Part shown: positions 1 to 9,039 of the stretch, piece after piece | How the letters are laid out: each line of letters opens with the position of its first letter | Position numbering within the stretch: position 1 is the stretch's first letter | Source of the DNA: Fictibacillus barbaricus | GTDB taxonomy: Bacteria > Bacillota > Bacilli > Bacillales > Fictibacillaceae | NCBI RefSeq assembly: GCF_014635025.1 | Contig: NZ_BMCE01000002.1 | Location: 434,001 to 498,000 of the forward strand | DNA length: 64,000 nt | Direction of reading: 5' to 3' | The notes under the pieces: model-generated | Database searches by the model: none | What the model was told of the DNA's origin: nothing | Seen by the model: only the letters and a program-made list of their open reading frames with translations | Position numbers and translations under genes: made by a program

Positions 1-99
1 AAACAATGACTTGAACGATTGATTAACACGATTTGACTGCTTTCGTTTTGGGTAAAGGATCGGCTGGTATAACTGATGAGCGTGTATACGTTCGCTCAT
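1..99 (-). CDS. flagellar operon protein, TIGR02530-like (partial, 5' end only)
   Basis: The gene runs off the left edge, so only the first 33 codons are visible. It begins MSERIHAHQLYQPILYPK at an ATG eight bases after an AAGGAG ribosome binding site, 12 bases past the flgD stop codon. In many Bacillaceae the gene between flgD and the hook gene flgE is a small protein of unknown function (TIGR02530 family) whose N-terminus is rich in His, Pro and Lys as here. The assignment rests on position and on this short N-terminus. The function is unknown beyond its place in the flagellar operon. Confidence 0.6.
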   Translation of the reverse strand, partial: MSERIHAHQLYQPILYPKRKQSNRVNQSFKSLF

Positions 100-111
100 T
101 GCATCAACTCC

Positions 112-564
112 TTACTTCTTTGGGTCTGTAATCTTTATTACTTGAAAACTTGTAATCTTTGTTCCATCGCTCATTTCGAGCATGACAGAACCTTTTTCAA
201 ACAAAACAGATTTTACAACCCCTTCTTTTTCTTCTATTTTCTTCTCACCTTCTGCATCTACAGTCTCTATCTCGTAAGTCACGTTCTTTCCGATCAACTC
301 GCTTTGTTGTAAAAGAGAAGCTTCCGTTTGAAAGGTTAAAAATTGCTGCATCGTCTGATTCATATTCGTCATCTGTTCTAAAGACGAAAAGCTTGCCATC
401 TGAGCGATAAACTCACGATCTTGCATCGGACTTGTCGGATCTTGATTCTGGAGCTGTGTTATTAAGATCTTTAAAAAATCATCTTTTCCTAAAATATTTG
501 AACCCGTTTCCTTCGTTTTTGCCTGATGATTGGAAAGCATGAGATCTTCTGATATTTTTGTCAT
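112..564 (-). CDS. flgD: flagellar hook-capping (scaffold) protein FlgD
   Basis: FlgD caps the growing hook outside the cell and guides FlgE assembly. The 150-residue protein has the family signature [18 protein letters not shown] near residues 30-47, followed by the Gln/Met-rich segment typical of FlgD N-terminal domains. The C-terminus ends in a short Lys-rich tail (TDPKK), so this is the short Bacillus-type FlgD without the long C-terminal domains of enteric homologues. It starts eight bases after fliK and lies just before the TIGR02530-like gene, the usual Bacillus order. Identification is firm. Confidence 0.93.
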   Translation of the reverse strand: MTKISEDLMLSNHQAKTKETGSNILGKDDFLKILITQLQNQDPTSPMQDREFIAQMASFSSLEQMTNMNQTMQQFLTFQTEASLLQQSELIGKNVTYEIETVDAEGEKKIEEKEGVVKSVLFEKGSVMLEMSDGTKITSFQVIKITDPKK

Positions 565-571
565 TTATCCA

Positions 572-1735
572 TCACACCTTTTCGTTTAAAACCAATTGGG
601 ATAGCTGTTCTTCAAATGAAAGGTTTTCCATTTCAGTATCATCTGTCTTGTTTTCATCAGACTGCTTTTGTTCTTCAAAGCTTTGATTACCTTGGTCATG
701 AAATTCAAAGGTTTGCTCCTCACCCTGAAAAAACACTTCTACTTTTTCAAATTCAATATTTTGTCCTGCAAATGCTTGTTTTAACTGAGTAAGCTGTCCA
801 TCTAACGCATCTTTTGCTCCATGGCTAGAAGCGATAATCTTGGCAGCGATCTCACCATGTTTTTGGGTCAGGTGAATCTCGATCGTCCCAAGATGTTCGG
901 GAGTCAGGCGGATCTGCAGCTTCGTAAAACCAGTCTCCGTAACTAGGAGTTTTCCTCTGGAGATAATCTGCTGAACATCACGAACGAATTGCTCTTTTTG
1001 GCCATCACCTTGTGAGACCGGAACCTTTAATGTCCATTGTTCAATGGGAGATAGCGGACTTTGAAAGTTTTGCATCTCTTTAATGGATGAAACAGCAGAT
1101 TCTGCTTGCTTTGTAGGTACATACCGTTGAAAAGCCTGTTCAGCAAAACTTTGAACTTTACTCGCTGTCGTAAGATTCTCCATTACTTTCAAAAACGTAC
1201 TCTTATCATAGGCACTCTGTTCTTTCAAAAGCTTTGTCACTTGTCCAAAAATTTGTTCCACTTGTTTTGTTAACGGTTCTTTTTGATCTAGTTTCACTCC
1301 AGGAAACCACTTTTCAAGCACTTCATTTAGATGTTTTTTGTCAGATGGCGGTAAGATTTCCTGCTGATCATTAAACATCATCTGTAAAAGCATGGCTAGC
1401 TTGAATTCAGGTGTTGGATGAGCTGCTGCTTCCGAAAAGTTGAATTGTTCCTGAAGCAGTTCTTCGATTGCTTCTTTTACTTCTAAAGGCAGTCCTTCCA
1501 AAAGAGATTCTACACTTTCGGCATCTTTCGCTTCCATCTTCCAAAAGGAGTTCAGGTCAGACTCAGAAAACAAACTGAAGATTATATCACCTAAATTCGC
1601 ACTATTCTCTTCTTTCATCTCACCTGTGCCGGTTGATGCAAGAACCTGAGAAAATGATGAAGAAGACTTGCTCACAGGTGTTTGACTTGTTGAAACCAGT
1701 GTTGGAACAGCTGTCATTGTCACCACCGCTTGCAT
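572..1735 (-). CDS. fliK: flagellar hook-length control protein FliK
   Basis: FliK is a secreted molecular ruler that switches the export gate (FlhB) from hook to filament substrates. The 387-residue protein has a low-complexity Ser/Thr/Gln-rich N-terminal part and a conserved C-terminal domain near residues 250-345. That domain contains LQIRLTPEHLGTIEI, the usual FliK signature, and an Asn-containing NIEFEKVEVF strand. The tail after residue 350 is very acidic and Gln-rich. A strong AAAGGAGGTGA site precedes the ATG. It sits between ylxF and flgD as in B. subtilis. The N-terminal half is poorly conserved in this family, so the call rests on the C-terminal domain and gene order. Confidence 0.9.
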   Translation of the reverse strand: MQAVVTMTAVPTLVSTSQTPVSKSSSSFSQVLASTGTGEMKEENSANLGDIIFSLFSESDLNSFWKMEAKDAESVESLLEGLPLEVKEAIEELLQEQFNFSEAAAHPTPEFKLAMLLQMMFNDQQEILPPSDKKHLNEVLEKWFPGVKLDQKEPLTKQVEQIFGQVTKLLKEQSAYDKSTFLKVMENLTTASKVQSFAEQAFQRYVPTKQAESAVSSIKEMQNFQSPLSPIEQWTLKVPVSQGDGQKEQFVRDVQQIISRGKLLVTETGFTKLQIRLTPEHLGTIEIHLTQKHGEIAAKIIASSHGAKDALDGQLTQLKQAFAGQNIEFEKVEVFFQGEEQTFEFHDQGNQSFEEQKQSDENKTDDTEMENLSFEEQLSQLVLNEKV

Positions 1736-1751
1736 TCGGGTTCACCTCCTT

Positions 1752-2318
1752 TTATAGTGAATTGTTGGCCATTAAGACCGTTAATTCCGCTGCACGTTTC
1801 GCATCCAGTTTGGCTAATATGGCTGCTTGTGCGTCGGGCTGTAACAAGGTTAAAATGCCTAATACTTGATTGTTATTCATCTCTGTCATAACTGCTGCAG
1901 CATCTTTAGCAGACATCGCTTCATACAACTTTTTCAACTGTTCATTCTCTTCTTCTTTAACAGTTGATTCAGCATCTTCAACTTGTTTTTCTAATCGTGC
2001 AACATTGCTCTTTAATTCAGTAACTTCTTTCTCCTTCTTTTGAAGGTCTGCCGATAATATTTTTATATAATCTTCTTGCTCTTCAAATTTTGCATTCCAC
2101 TGTTTTTCAGGCACATTACCTGATGCTGCTATCTCTGTTTCTTCACTTAGAACATTCTTTAGAATCGGAATCTTTTTTCCGGCATTTTTCGCTTCATCTA
2201 CAATGTCTACCCCCATGAAAGAAAGCACGATTCCAAAAACGGTAAGCGCAAACACTGCTGGAACAAAGATAACGAATAGAAACCAAACAAACTTGCTAGA
2301 TTTTTCATTTTGTTTCAT
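1752..2318 (-). CDS. ylxF: flagellar operon protein YlxF (MotE/MgtE-N-like)
   Basis: A 188-residue membrane-anchored protein of the flagellar operon. One transmembrane segment lies near residues 10-32 (VWFLFVIFVPAVFALTVFG), followed by a coiled coil around residues 75-125 rich in Lys and Glu. The C-terminal domain near 130-188 (KLYEAMSAKDAAAVMTEM..., LLQPDAQAAILAKL) resembles the N-terminal helical domain of MgtE magnesium transporters. This architecture is shared with MotE proteins, chaperones for the stator protein MotC in alpha-proteobacteria. The Bacillus protein's function is not settled. It lies between fliJ and fliK. Confidence 0.85.
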   Translation of the reverse strand: MKQNEKSSKFVWFLFVIFVPAVFALTVFGIVLSFMGVDIVDEAKNAGKKIPILKNVLSEETEIAASGNVPEKQWNAKFEEQEDYIKILSADLQKKEKEVTELKSNVARLEKQVEDAESTVKEEENEQLKKLYEAMSAKDAAAVMTEMNNNQVLGILTLLQPDAQAAILAKLDAKRAAELTVLMANNSL

Positions 2319-2337
2319 GATCTGATCTCACCTGTTT

Positions 2338-2775
2338 TCATGACTTTGCAAAACGCAAGACTGAAAATTCATCGTTCTGCTTATTTTCATAAGAAGAAAG
2401 CTCCAACTTATAATCGGTAAATTGTTTTTCTTTCAGTTTTTCGTATTTTTTGACTTCAATTGTTTGTTGAAGTAACTTCTGCTGGATGATCTGCATTCTT
2501 TCTCTTGCTCTTTGAAGAACTGGCTGTAATTCTTTGATCTTATTTGTCATGGATAAGAGGAAACGCTGTGTATTCTGCAGATCATTTACGATCATCTTTT
2601 GTTGATACTGATGATTGGAAAGGTTCTCAATATCTTCTTTTCGCTTTAAAAGACTGTAGATTTCTTCTGCAATGCTCTCAAATGCCTGGACAGCTTCTCC
2701 TAGTTCTTGTTCAATCGTTTCTTTCTCTTTTTGTTTTACGGATAATACTTTTTCCATGGAGAAATGAAATGACAT
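2338..2775 (-). CDS. fliJ: flagellar export chaperone FliJ
   Basis: FliJ is a small coiled-coil protein that sits in the FliI ATPase ring and links it to the export gate. The 145-residue product is almost entirely charged helix (EKVLSVKQKEKETIEQELGE at residues 8-27, then long Lys/Gln/Glu heptads). It has no membrane segment and is of typical family length. Its ATG overlaps the stop codon of fliI as TAATG, which suggests translational coupling. Sequence is weakly conserved in this family, so gene position contributes to the call. Confidence 0.9.
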   Translation of the reverse strand: MSFHFSMEKVLSVKQKEKETIEQELGEAVQAFESIAEEIYSLLKRKEDIENLSNHQYQQKMIVNDLQNTQRFLLSMTNKIKELQPVLQRARERMQIIQQKLLQQTIEVKKYEKLKEKQFTDYKLELSSYENKQNDEFSVLRFAKS

Positions 2776-4094
2776 TACCGTTCATCCTTTCCAAATTCCA
2801 TCAATAACCGTTGTACGGCATCATCATAACTAACGTCTTCATCCACCTGCTGTTTTAAGAAAGATAAAATACCAGGGTACATTTGGATCGCTTCATCCAC
2901 TGATTTTGATGAGCCCCTTTTGTAAGCACCAATACTGATTAGGTCTTCTGCTTCTACATAAGATGATAATAGTTCTCTTAAATGGTCGGCAGCATTTCGA
3001 TGTTCCTTAGGTACGATGTCATTCATTACTCTGCTGATACTTTTTAGTATATTTACAGCAGGAAATTGGCCTTTGTTTGCTAAATTTCGATCCAAGATAA
3101 AATGTCCATCCAAGATTCCTCGCACTGTATCAGAAATCGGCTCGTTGAAATCGTCACCGTCTACTAGTACTGTATAAAATGCTGTAATCGTTCCGTTTTT
3201 GTTCGTACCTGAACGTTCCAATAATTTAGGAAGCACTGCAAAGACACTAGGTGTATATCCTTTAGTCGTCGGCGGTTCTCCAACTGCTAGTCCAATTTCA
3301 CGCTGTGCCATCGCAACCCTGGTTACCGAATCCATCATCAGCATGACGCTTTTTCCTTGATCTCTAAAATACTCAGCGATGCTGGTCGCTGTCAGTGCTC
3401 CTTTTATCCTCATTAATGCAGGCTGATCTGAGGTCGCAACGATTACAATTGAACGTTTTAACCCATCTTCACCAAGATCTCTTTCAATAAAGTCGAGCAC
3501 TTCTCGTCCACGTTCACCAATAAGCGCTATAACATTAAGGTCTGCTGTTGAATTTCTGGCTACCATACCAAGCAAGGTGCTCTTTCCTACTCCACTTCCA
3601 GCAAAAATACCGACACGCTGTCCTTTTCCTACAGTTAACAGACTATCGATCGACCGTATCCCCAACTGAATACTTTCATGAATTCTTGGCCGTTCCATCG
3701 GGTTAGGCGGTTCATTTTCAGTCGGAAATCGGAACAGTCCCCTCGGAAGTGGCGTGCCATCTAATGGAACACCCATTCCGTCTAGAACCTTCCCGATCAG
3801 CGATGGTCCCACTTTGATCTCGAGCGGTCTATCAGTTGCTTCTACAAGACTTCCGACTGCAATGTCTTTGACATACGTAAATGGCATCAATAAAACGTTC
3901 TCTTCCTGAAAACCTACAACTTCGGCTTTAATCCTATGTTTTTTGCTGTTTGCAGTATGGATATAACAAACATCTCCAATAGATGTTTTGGGCCCTTTTG
4001 ATTCAATCATCAACCCTATCACTCGAATTACCTTTCCAAATCGTTTGTATGTATCTAATGATTGGATAGAGTCCATTAACTGATCAACGTTCAT
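2775..4094 (-). CDS. fliI: flagellum-specific export ATPase FliI
   Basis: FliI is the cytosolic ATPase of the flagellar type III export apparatus, related to the F1 beta subunit. The 439-residue protein carries the Walker A motif GIFAGSGVGKST at residues 163-174, a Walker B-like segment (SVMLMMDSVTRVA) about 85 residues later, and the family block GEPPTTKGYTPSVFAVLPKL. Length and N-terminal region are normal. It starts at an ATG with a GAGGTGA site inside the end of fliH and overlaps fliJ, consistent with a coupled fliH-fliI-fliJ unit. Confidence 0.97.
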   Translation of the reverse strand: MNVDQLMDSIQSLDTYKRFGKVIRVIGLMIESKGPKTSIGDVCYIHTANSKKHRIKAEVVGFQEENVLLMPFTYVKDIAVGSLVEATDRPLEIKVGPSLIGKVLDGMGVPLDGTPLPRGLFRFPTENEPPNPMERPRIHESIQLGIRSIDSLLTVGKGQRVGIFAGSGVGKSTLLGMVARNSTADLNVIALIGERGREVLDFIERDLGEDGLKRSIVIVATSDQPALMRIKGALTATSIAEYFRDQGKSVMLMMDSVTRVAMAQREIGLAVGEPPTTKGYTPSVFAVLPKLLERSGTNKNGTITAFYTVLVDGDDFNEPISDTVRGILDGHFILDRNLANKGQFPAVNILKSISRVMNDIVPKEHRNAADHLRELLSSYVEAEDLISIGAYKRGSSKSVDEAIQMYPGILSFLKQQVDEDVSYDDAVQRLLMEFGKDER

Positions 4095-4888
4095 TGATCT
4101 GTCACCTCAACTTTTTCTAACAGCTTTTCTCTAATTTCTTTTAGCTGAACATCGAGGGTCGCATCAATTTTCCCAAAAGGAAATTCAATTACTGCACCGT
4201 TCTCATCTAAAGTCTCGTCTGGGTATATAAAAAGCGTTGCAGTGGATTGAAGTATATTCTTAAGTTCCTCACGATAGTTTAATGTAAGTTCAAACCATTT
4301 TGGAGAAACGTATAATTTTATTTCTTCAAACTCACGTGCCTCTTTTACGAGTCGTTTTACAATGGAGATCCATGCTTCTGGTGTTTCTTGAAGTTTCATA
4401 CCAATAATCTTTTCTGCCGCTCTTACAGCCAATACAACCATTTGAGGTTCAGATTCATCTAAAATACTGTGATAATCACTTCTTAATTGATCCATGCAGC
4501 ATTTTACTTCATTAAGTTGTGAAAGCCACTTCTCATTCCCTTGTTCTAAACCTCTTTGAAAACCAGCCTCATATCCGTCCGACTTAGCTTTCTCAGCCTC
4601 TTGTTCCATTCTTACACGCCATGCTTCTTCTTCTTGGGCTAACTTCTCGAGGCTTGTTTTTTTCAACATCTCAGCTTCTGCTAAAAGTCTATCTGCTTCT
4701 TTCCGAGCTTCATCCAGTATGTTTTGTGCTTCGTTCTTCAGCCTTAGCATCTTTGTCTCGTCGTCTTCTGTTAGGGATCTACTGGCTTGAGTAAGAAGTG
4801 AAAGAGATTGAATACCAATCACAACTCCCTTGTTATGGTTTTTAATGGTCTCCTTGCGATTGTTAAAAGATTTAATAACTTTAGACAA
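4091..4888 (-). CDS. fliH: flagellar export protein FliH (FliI regulator)
   Basis: FliH dimers bind FliI, restrain its ATPase and tether it to the C-ring. The 265-residue protein has a long charged coiled coil (about residues 45-125, rich in Ala, Glu and Lys) and a C-terminal V/F-ATPase delta/E-like domain (VVLAVRAAEKIIGMKL, then VSPKWFELTL). The chosen start is TTG at 4888, which overlaps the fliG stop and has GGAGGAG nine bases upstream. No in-frame ATG near the N-terminus has a comparable site. It overlaps fliI at its 3' end. Confidence 0.9.
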   Translation of the reverse strand: MSKVIKSFNNRKETIKNHNKGVVIGIQSLSLLTQASRSLTEDDETKMLRLKNEAQNILDEARKEADRLLAEAEMLKKTSLEKLAQEEEAWRVRMEQEAEKAKSDGYEAGFQRGLEQGNEKWLSQLNEVKCCMDQLRSDYHSILDESEPQMVVLAVRAAEKIIGMKLQETPEAWISIVKRLVKEAREFEEIKLYVSPKWFELTLNYREELKNILQSTATLFIYPDETLDENGAVIEFPFGKIDATLDVQLKEIREKLLEKVEVTDQ

Positions 4889-5894
4889 TCACATCATCTC
4901 CTCCGCCTCTAGCAATAACGAGTTCACCAGCTTCTTCAAGTCTTCTGATCGTTCCAACGATTCTTGATTGTGCTTCTTCCACATCACGAAGACGGACAGG
5001 TCCCATAAATTCCATTTCTTCCTTAAAGTTCTCCGCCATCCGCTGTGACATATTTTTAAACATCACGTCTTTTACTTCTTCACTTGAAGCACGAAGAGCA
5101 AGAAGCAGGTCTTCGTTTTGTACTTCGCGTATTACTCGCTGGATCGCACGATTATCAAGCGTAACAATATCTTCAAACACAAACATTCTTTTCTTAATTT
5201 CTTCTGCCAATTCTGGGTCTTGAATCTCTAATGCATCCAAAATCGTTCTTTCTGTACTTCTATCAACTCCGTTAAGAACTTCTACAACAGCTTCTACTCC
5301 TCCAGCTTGCGTAAAATCTTGTGTTACGGTAGCTGAAAGTTTTCGTTCTAAAATTTGTTCCACTTCATTGATCACTTCAGGTGATGTCCTATCCATTAAA
5401 GCGATTCTCTTAGCGATATCAGCTTGCATCTCCTGAGGCAGCTCAGATAAGATCTGACCAGCTTGTGATGAATCCAGATAAGACAAGATAAGAGCAATCG
5501 TTTGCGGATGCTCGTTCTGTATAAAATTCAGAATTTGGCCAGGATCTGCTTTTCTAGCAAAATCAAAGGGCCTAACTTGCAGTGTAGAAGTCAGTCTGTT
5601 GATAATCTGCATCGCCTCGTCCTTGCCAACTGCTTTTTCAAGGACTGTTTTAGCGTAGCCTATCCCGCCTTGTGTTATATAATCCTGTGCAAGTGCCAGT
5701 TGGTGGAACTGGGTAATAATCTCTTCTTTTAAAGAAGAATCTACTTTTCTCACTTGAGAAATTTGAAGTGTTAATCTTTCAATCTCTTCTTCACTTAAGT
5801 GTTTATATACTTGCGCTGCCACATCAGGACCTAAAGAGATAACGAGGATCGCTGCTTTCTCTTTTCCTGACAGCTCTTTCATACCTTTTGCCAT
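4881..5894 (-). CDS. fliG: flagellar motor switch protein FliG
   Basis: FliG forms the upper C-ring, interacts with the stator MotA, and couples torque generation to the FliF MS-ring. The 337-residue length is normal. Conserved blocks are visible: KAAILVISLGPDVAAQVYKH (residues ~12-31), the EHPQTIALILSYL motif of the middle domain near 128-140, and the C-terminal MFVFEDIVTLDNRAIQRVIR segment near 236-255 carrying the charged stator-facing region. It starts at an ATG with AGGAGGTAA upstream and lies 13 bases past the fliF stop. Confidence 0.97.
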   Translation of the reverse strand: MAKGMKELSGKEKAAILVISLGPDVAAQVYKHLSEEEIERLTLQISQVRKVDSSLKEEIITQFHQLALAQDYITQGGIGYAKTVLEKAVGKDEAMQIINRLTSTLQVRPFDFARKADPGQILNFIQNEHPQTIALILSYLDSSQAGQILSELPQEMQADIAKRIALMDRTSPEVINEVEQILERKLSATVTQDFTQAGGVEAVVEVLNGVDRSTERTILDALEIQDPELAEEIKKRMFVFEDIVTLDNRAIQRVIREVQNEDLLLALRASSEEVKDVMFKNMSQRMAENFKEEMEFMGPVRLRDVEEAQSRIVGTIRRLEEAGELVIARGGGDDVIV

Positions 5895-5907
5895 CGTTCG
5901 TTACCTC

Positions 5908-7497
5908 CTATTCCTCTGATAACCATGTTCTTACTAGTTTTGCAAACTCTTCTGGCTTTTCTTTTGCCATACGTTCTAGTTGTTCTTTACGTACTGTTCC
6001 TTCTGAACCTTGTTCTTTATTTACATCGGGTACATAATAAGTCTCTTGTGTTTCTATGTCATATTCTTCAATCGTACCTTCTTCTTCTCTTTTCTTTTTA
6101 CGAGACAGCAAGAAGATCAATAGAATTATAACGAGCAACAAGACTCCTCCTACTATATAGATCCAAAAAGGAATACCTGTTGATGCTGGTGATGTTTCTT
6201 GTTTACCGTTAAACGGCTGCGCCGATACAAAAATCTTTTCTTGAATCTGCTCTTCTGTAAGTTCATTGTTCACATCTTTAGAGATACTTGTTCGGACGAT
6301 CGCACTTAAGATCTGTTCAATATCATCCAGTCGTTCTTGAGGCAGAGATTCCGGTTTGTTCGGTGTTGGAGGCTCGACCATGACTTGAATTCCTAAATCT
6401 CTTATCTGATATGGGCTCTCCACAATTTCTTTCCGAATCTTATTAACTTCGTTGTTAATCCGCTCTTCTACTTTTTCATAATCTCCGTTTGAACCTGCCG
6501 TTGACCCAGGATAAGTAGGGACTTCTTGATCACCTGTTCCTACTACACCGCCTGCTGCAGCACCCTCTCCTGTAAATGTTTCACGGATTCGTTCTACACT
6601 TACTTCGATGCCTTTCATGTTCTCCTGATCAACAGGCTCTACGATGGTTTCTTCTCGTTTTTCTTCTGTAAAATCAATATCTGTTGTGACCGTTGCCACT
6701 ACTTTTCCTTGCCCCATAATCGTTGAGAGCATCTGTTGAACTCTGCGCTGAAGATCTCGTTCTACATCCTGCTTGATCTTTCGCTGTTCCTCATATTTCG
6801 AAGCTGAAGAAGTAGAGTTTACAGAATTTAGATCATAATAATTAAAGTATTGATCCGTTATGACGATATTTTCCATAGGCAAGTTAGTAACACTCTTAGA
6901 AACAAGATGATAAAGGGCTTTTACTTGGTCTTCATCCAGCTTAGCCCCAGCACCTAATGAAAGAACTACTGATGCGGATGCCATCTCTTCCTCTTGATTC
7001 ACCCAAACGCTGCTTTCGGGCAGGGTAATCATGACATTAGCATCTTCTACTCCATTAATACTTTTAATTAAGTTTGAGATCTCAGTTTGTGTTGCTTCTC
7101 TCTCAAGCACTCCAAATTCTTTATCAGTTATACCAAATCCTGATTTCTCTCCAAAATAAGAAAAATCAATATTTCCGCTTTCCGGAAGCCCCTCGGCAGC
7201 AAGCTGGACTTGCAAGTTATTTACCTGCTCTTCAGGAACCAATATCGTTTTTCCGCCATCCCGAACTTCGTTAGCAACACCTTTACTATTTAAGTTCTCT
7301 TGAATCTGTCCTGCTTCTTGCGGGGAAAGATTTGAGTATAATGGAACGAGATTGGGACGAGACATCATGATCGTTAGAAAAATAAATCCTGCGATAAAAA
7401 GGAATGACCCGCCAAGAATCAATCCTTTTTGTATGTTTGAACGTGCTTTAAACCGCTCTGTCATTTGCTTGGTGACGTGTTTCCATTTTTCCTTCAT
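5908..7497 (-). CDS. fliF: flagellar MS-ring protein FliF
   Basis: FliF builds the MS-ring in the cytoplasmic membrane, the base of the flagellum. The protein has two transmembrane segments, near residues 20-42 (GLILGGSFLFIAGFIFLTIM) and 447-467 (IPFWIYIVGGVLLLVIILLI). Between them lie ring-building domains with the LPESSVWVNQEEEMASASV block. The acidic C-terminal tail ends in KLVRTWLSEE, the FliG-binding site. I chose the ATG at 7497 (529 aa) because GGGGGA lies just upstream. A longer in-frame TTG at 7518 (536 aa) has no ribosome binding site. Confidence 0.95.
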   Translation of the reverse strand: MKEKWKHVTKQMTERFKARSNIQKGLILGGSFLFIAGFIFLTIMMSRPNLVPLYSNLSPQEAGQIQENLNSKGVANEVRDGGKTILVPEEQVNNLQVQLAAEGLPESGNIDFSYFGEKSGFGITDKEFGVLEREATQTEISNLIKSINGVEDANVMITLPESSVWVNQEEEMASASVVLSLGAGAKLDEDQVKALYHLVSKSVTNLPMENIVITDQYFNYYDLNSVNSTSSASKYEEQRKIKQDVERDLQRRVQQMLSTIMGQGKVVATVTTDIDFTEEKREETIVEPVDQENMKGIEVSVERIRETFTGEGAAAGGVVGTGDQEVPTYPGSTAGSNGDYEKVEERINNEVNKIRKEIVESPYQIRDLGIQVMVEPPTPNKPESLPQERLDDIEQILSAIVRTSISKDVNNELTEEQIQEKIFVSAQPFNGKQETSPASTGIPFWIYIVGGVLLLVIILLIFLLSRKKKREEEGTIEEYDIETQETYYVPDVNKEQGSEGTVRKEQLERMAKEKPEEFAKLVRTWLSEE

Positions 7498-7578
7498 TTT
7501 TTCCCCCGATAAACGCAATAAAAATTTTTTGAAGATACCCTCAAAATAGAATGCATCCTTCGAAATATGTATTAGCTA

Positions 7579-7878
7579 TTATACTTGCATCCTCATGATT
7601 TCCTGGTATGCTTCAACAACTTTATTACGGATCTCAAGAGTTGTCTGCAATGTCACACTTGCTTTTTCAGCTGTTATCATGACTTGATGAAGATTATCCA
7701 TATTTCCATTCATCAGTTCTTGTGTAGCTTTATTTGAGTCTGCTTGTGTTTCATTTATATTTTCCAAAGCACCTTTTAGAAAGCTCTTAAAGCTTTCTTG
7801 AGCTTCATAAGGTGTTGTTTTTGCTGCTGGAGTACTATTTGTTAAATTCTGAAGTGCTCCAATTGAAATCTTATCCAT
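7579..7878 (-). CDS. fliE: flagellar hook-basal body protein FliE
   Basis: FliE is the small adaptor between the FliF MS-ring and the FlgB rod. The 99-residue length is typical. The C-terminal segment MITAEKASVTLQTTLEIRNK is the conserved D0-like region, and it ends in VVEAYQEIMRMQV as FliE proteins do. It is 12 bases past flgC. A gap of about 80 bases with no gene separates it from fliF. Confidence 0.95.
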   Translation of the reverse strand: MDKISIGALQNLTNSTPAAKTTPYEAQESFKSFLKGALENINETQADSNKATQELMNGNMDNLHQVMITAEKASVTLQTTLEIRNKVVEAYQEIMRMQV

Positions 7879-7890
7879 GAATCACCACTC

Positions 7891-8340
7891 CTAACGGCCA
7901 ATTTCCAATGCTTTCAGATACATTCCTTTTGCTGCGTTTAAAGCTGTAACATTTGCTTCGTATGACCTTGTTGCACTCATCAGATCAACCATTTCTTTAA
8001 GTGGGTCAACATTCGGAAGACGGACAAAGCCCTCTTCATCAGCATCAGGATGATCCGGCTGATACACCGATTTAAATGGTGTCTCATCATTTTTTATTTG
8101 GTTTACTTTAACACCTGAAAGATCTCCATTATCAACTGCTTTGTTATACATACTTTTAAAGCTTGACTCACTGGACCCAAGAACAACCATTTTGCGTCGG
8201 TATGGTTCCCACTCACCATTCTCTAAAAGCCGCCCTCGTGTCGAGTCAACATTAGCCATGTTTGAGGAAGCTACATCCATTCTGAGCCGCTGAGCGGTCA
8301 ATCCGGATGCCGAAACATTCAATGCATCAAAAACTCCCAT
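7891..8340 (-). CDS. flgC: flagellar basal-body rod protein FlgC
   Basis: FlgC is one of the proximal rod proteins. The N-terminus has the rod/hook family signature NVSASGLTAQRLRMDVASSN at residues 8-27 and the C-terminus has the matching MVDLMSATRSYEANVTALN helix. The 149-residue size is normal. It begins two bases after the flgB stop codon, so the two are probably translationally coupled. Confidence 0.96.
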   Translation of the reverse strand: MGVFDALNVSASGLTAQRLRMDVASSNMANVDSTRGRLLENGEWEPYRRKMVVLGSSESSFKSMYNKAVDNGDLSGVKVNQIKNDETPFKSVYQPDHPDADEEGFVRLPNVDPLKEMVDLMSATRSYEANVTALNAAKGMYLKALEIGR

Positions 8341-8342
8341 AT

Positions 8343-8729
8343 CTATCTCCCGCCTTTAACAACCATTTTAATCGAATTGAATTTTCCGTTAATACGCTGT
8401 ACAAGTGTCTGATAATATAGCTGATTTTTTGCTAACTCTGCCATTTCTTGATCCACATCCACATTGTTTCCGTTATGATTCATCGCAGTATTTGTCCGCT
8501 CTTTTATATGAAAAGAAGCTGATGACATATTGCTGAATGAAAAATGCCGTTGATCTGTTCGATGTGCGTGTAAGCTTTTTTTAAATTCCTGATTAAAAAC
8601 CGTCTCTTTCGCTTTATATCCAGGAGTGTCCACATTAGCCAAATTATTCGAAATGGTTTTTTGTTTTAAAGCTGATCCATCTAATGCCATTTCTAAGTTT
8701 TTCATGACAGGGCTAGAGAACAAGTTCAT
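8343..8729 (-). CDS. flgB: flagellar basal-body rod protein FlgB
   Basis: FlgB is the first rod protein and here the first gene of the fla/che operon. The 128-residue protein shows SALKQKTISNNLANVDTPGY at residues ~19-38, the rod signature, and a C-terminal ELAKNQLYYQTLVQRING helix. I prefer the ATG at 8729, which follows a GTGGGA stretch. The GTG one codon upstream would lie closer to that site. About 270 bases separate it from the codY terminator. Confidence 0.95.
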   Translation of the reverse strand: MNLFSSPVMKNLEMALDGSALKQKTISNNLANVDTPGYKAKETVFNQEFKKSLHAHRTDQRHFSFSNMSSASFHIKERTNTAMNHNGNNVDVDQEMAELAKNQLYYQTLVQRINGKFNSIKMVVKGGR

Positions 8730-9039
8730 CACTTCCCACTTTTTTACTATAGGTATTTCGATTATTGTTAAATCTTACCTCACTATCATATTTTAAGTGA
8801 TATATCCAAAAAGTGTCTATGTATTTTTTCCCAAAATGACTTTTTTCGATAGAAAGGACTATATTTCGACCGTGACTTTATTCCTAATTTGATGAATAGT
8901 AATAATATCCCTATATTCCTACACGTCATAGGAAATTTTTACCTATTTCTAAGAAATCGACATTTTTTTCAACAAAATGGAACAAATACGCATAAAAAAA
9001 CCAATCCCTAATGGAATTGGTTTTGAAATCATTCACTAT
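8730..9039 (-). promoter_or_regulatory. intergenic region upstream of flgB; weak sigma-A-like promoter
   Basis: This ~310-base AT-rich stretch between codY and flgB has no gene. The left ~270 bases should hold the fla/che promoter. The best sigma-A match I can find on the minus strand is ATGACG (8924-8929), 16 bases, TATTAT (8902-8907), which is only moderate. I could not find a convincing sigma-D pair (TAAA with CCGATAT), although B. subtilis has a sigma-D promoter here. No clear CodY box is visible. Confidence 0.35.
8999..9022 (-). terminator. intrinsic terminator after codY
   Basis: On the minus strand AACCAATTCC pairs with GGATTGGTT (one bulged base, short ATTA-type loop) and is followed by a run of seven T residues. 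It lies 18 bases past the codY stop and would end the xerC-hslVU-codY unit before the flagellar operon. Confidence 0.8.

Noticed and set aside
7498-7578. Possible terminator between fliE and fliF
   Set aside because: GAAGGAT and ATCTTC could pair, but the loop is long and imperfect, and a terminator inside the fla operon needs better evidence.
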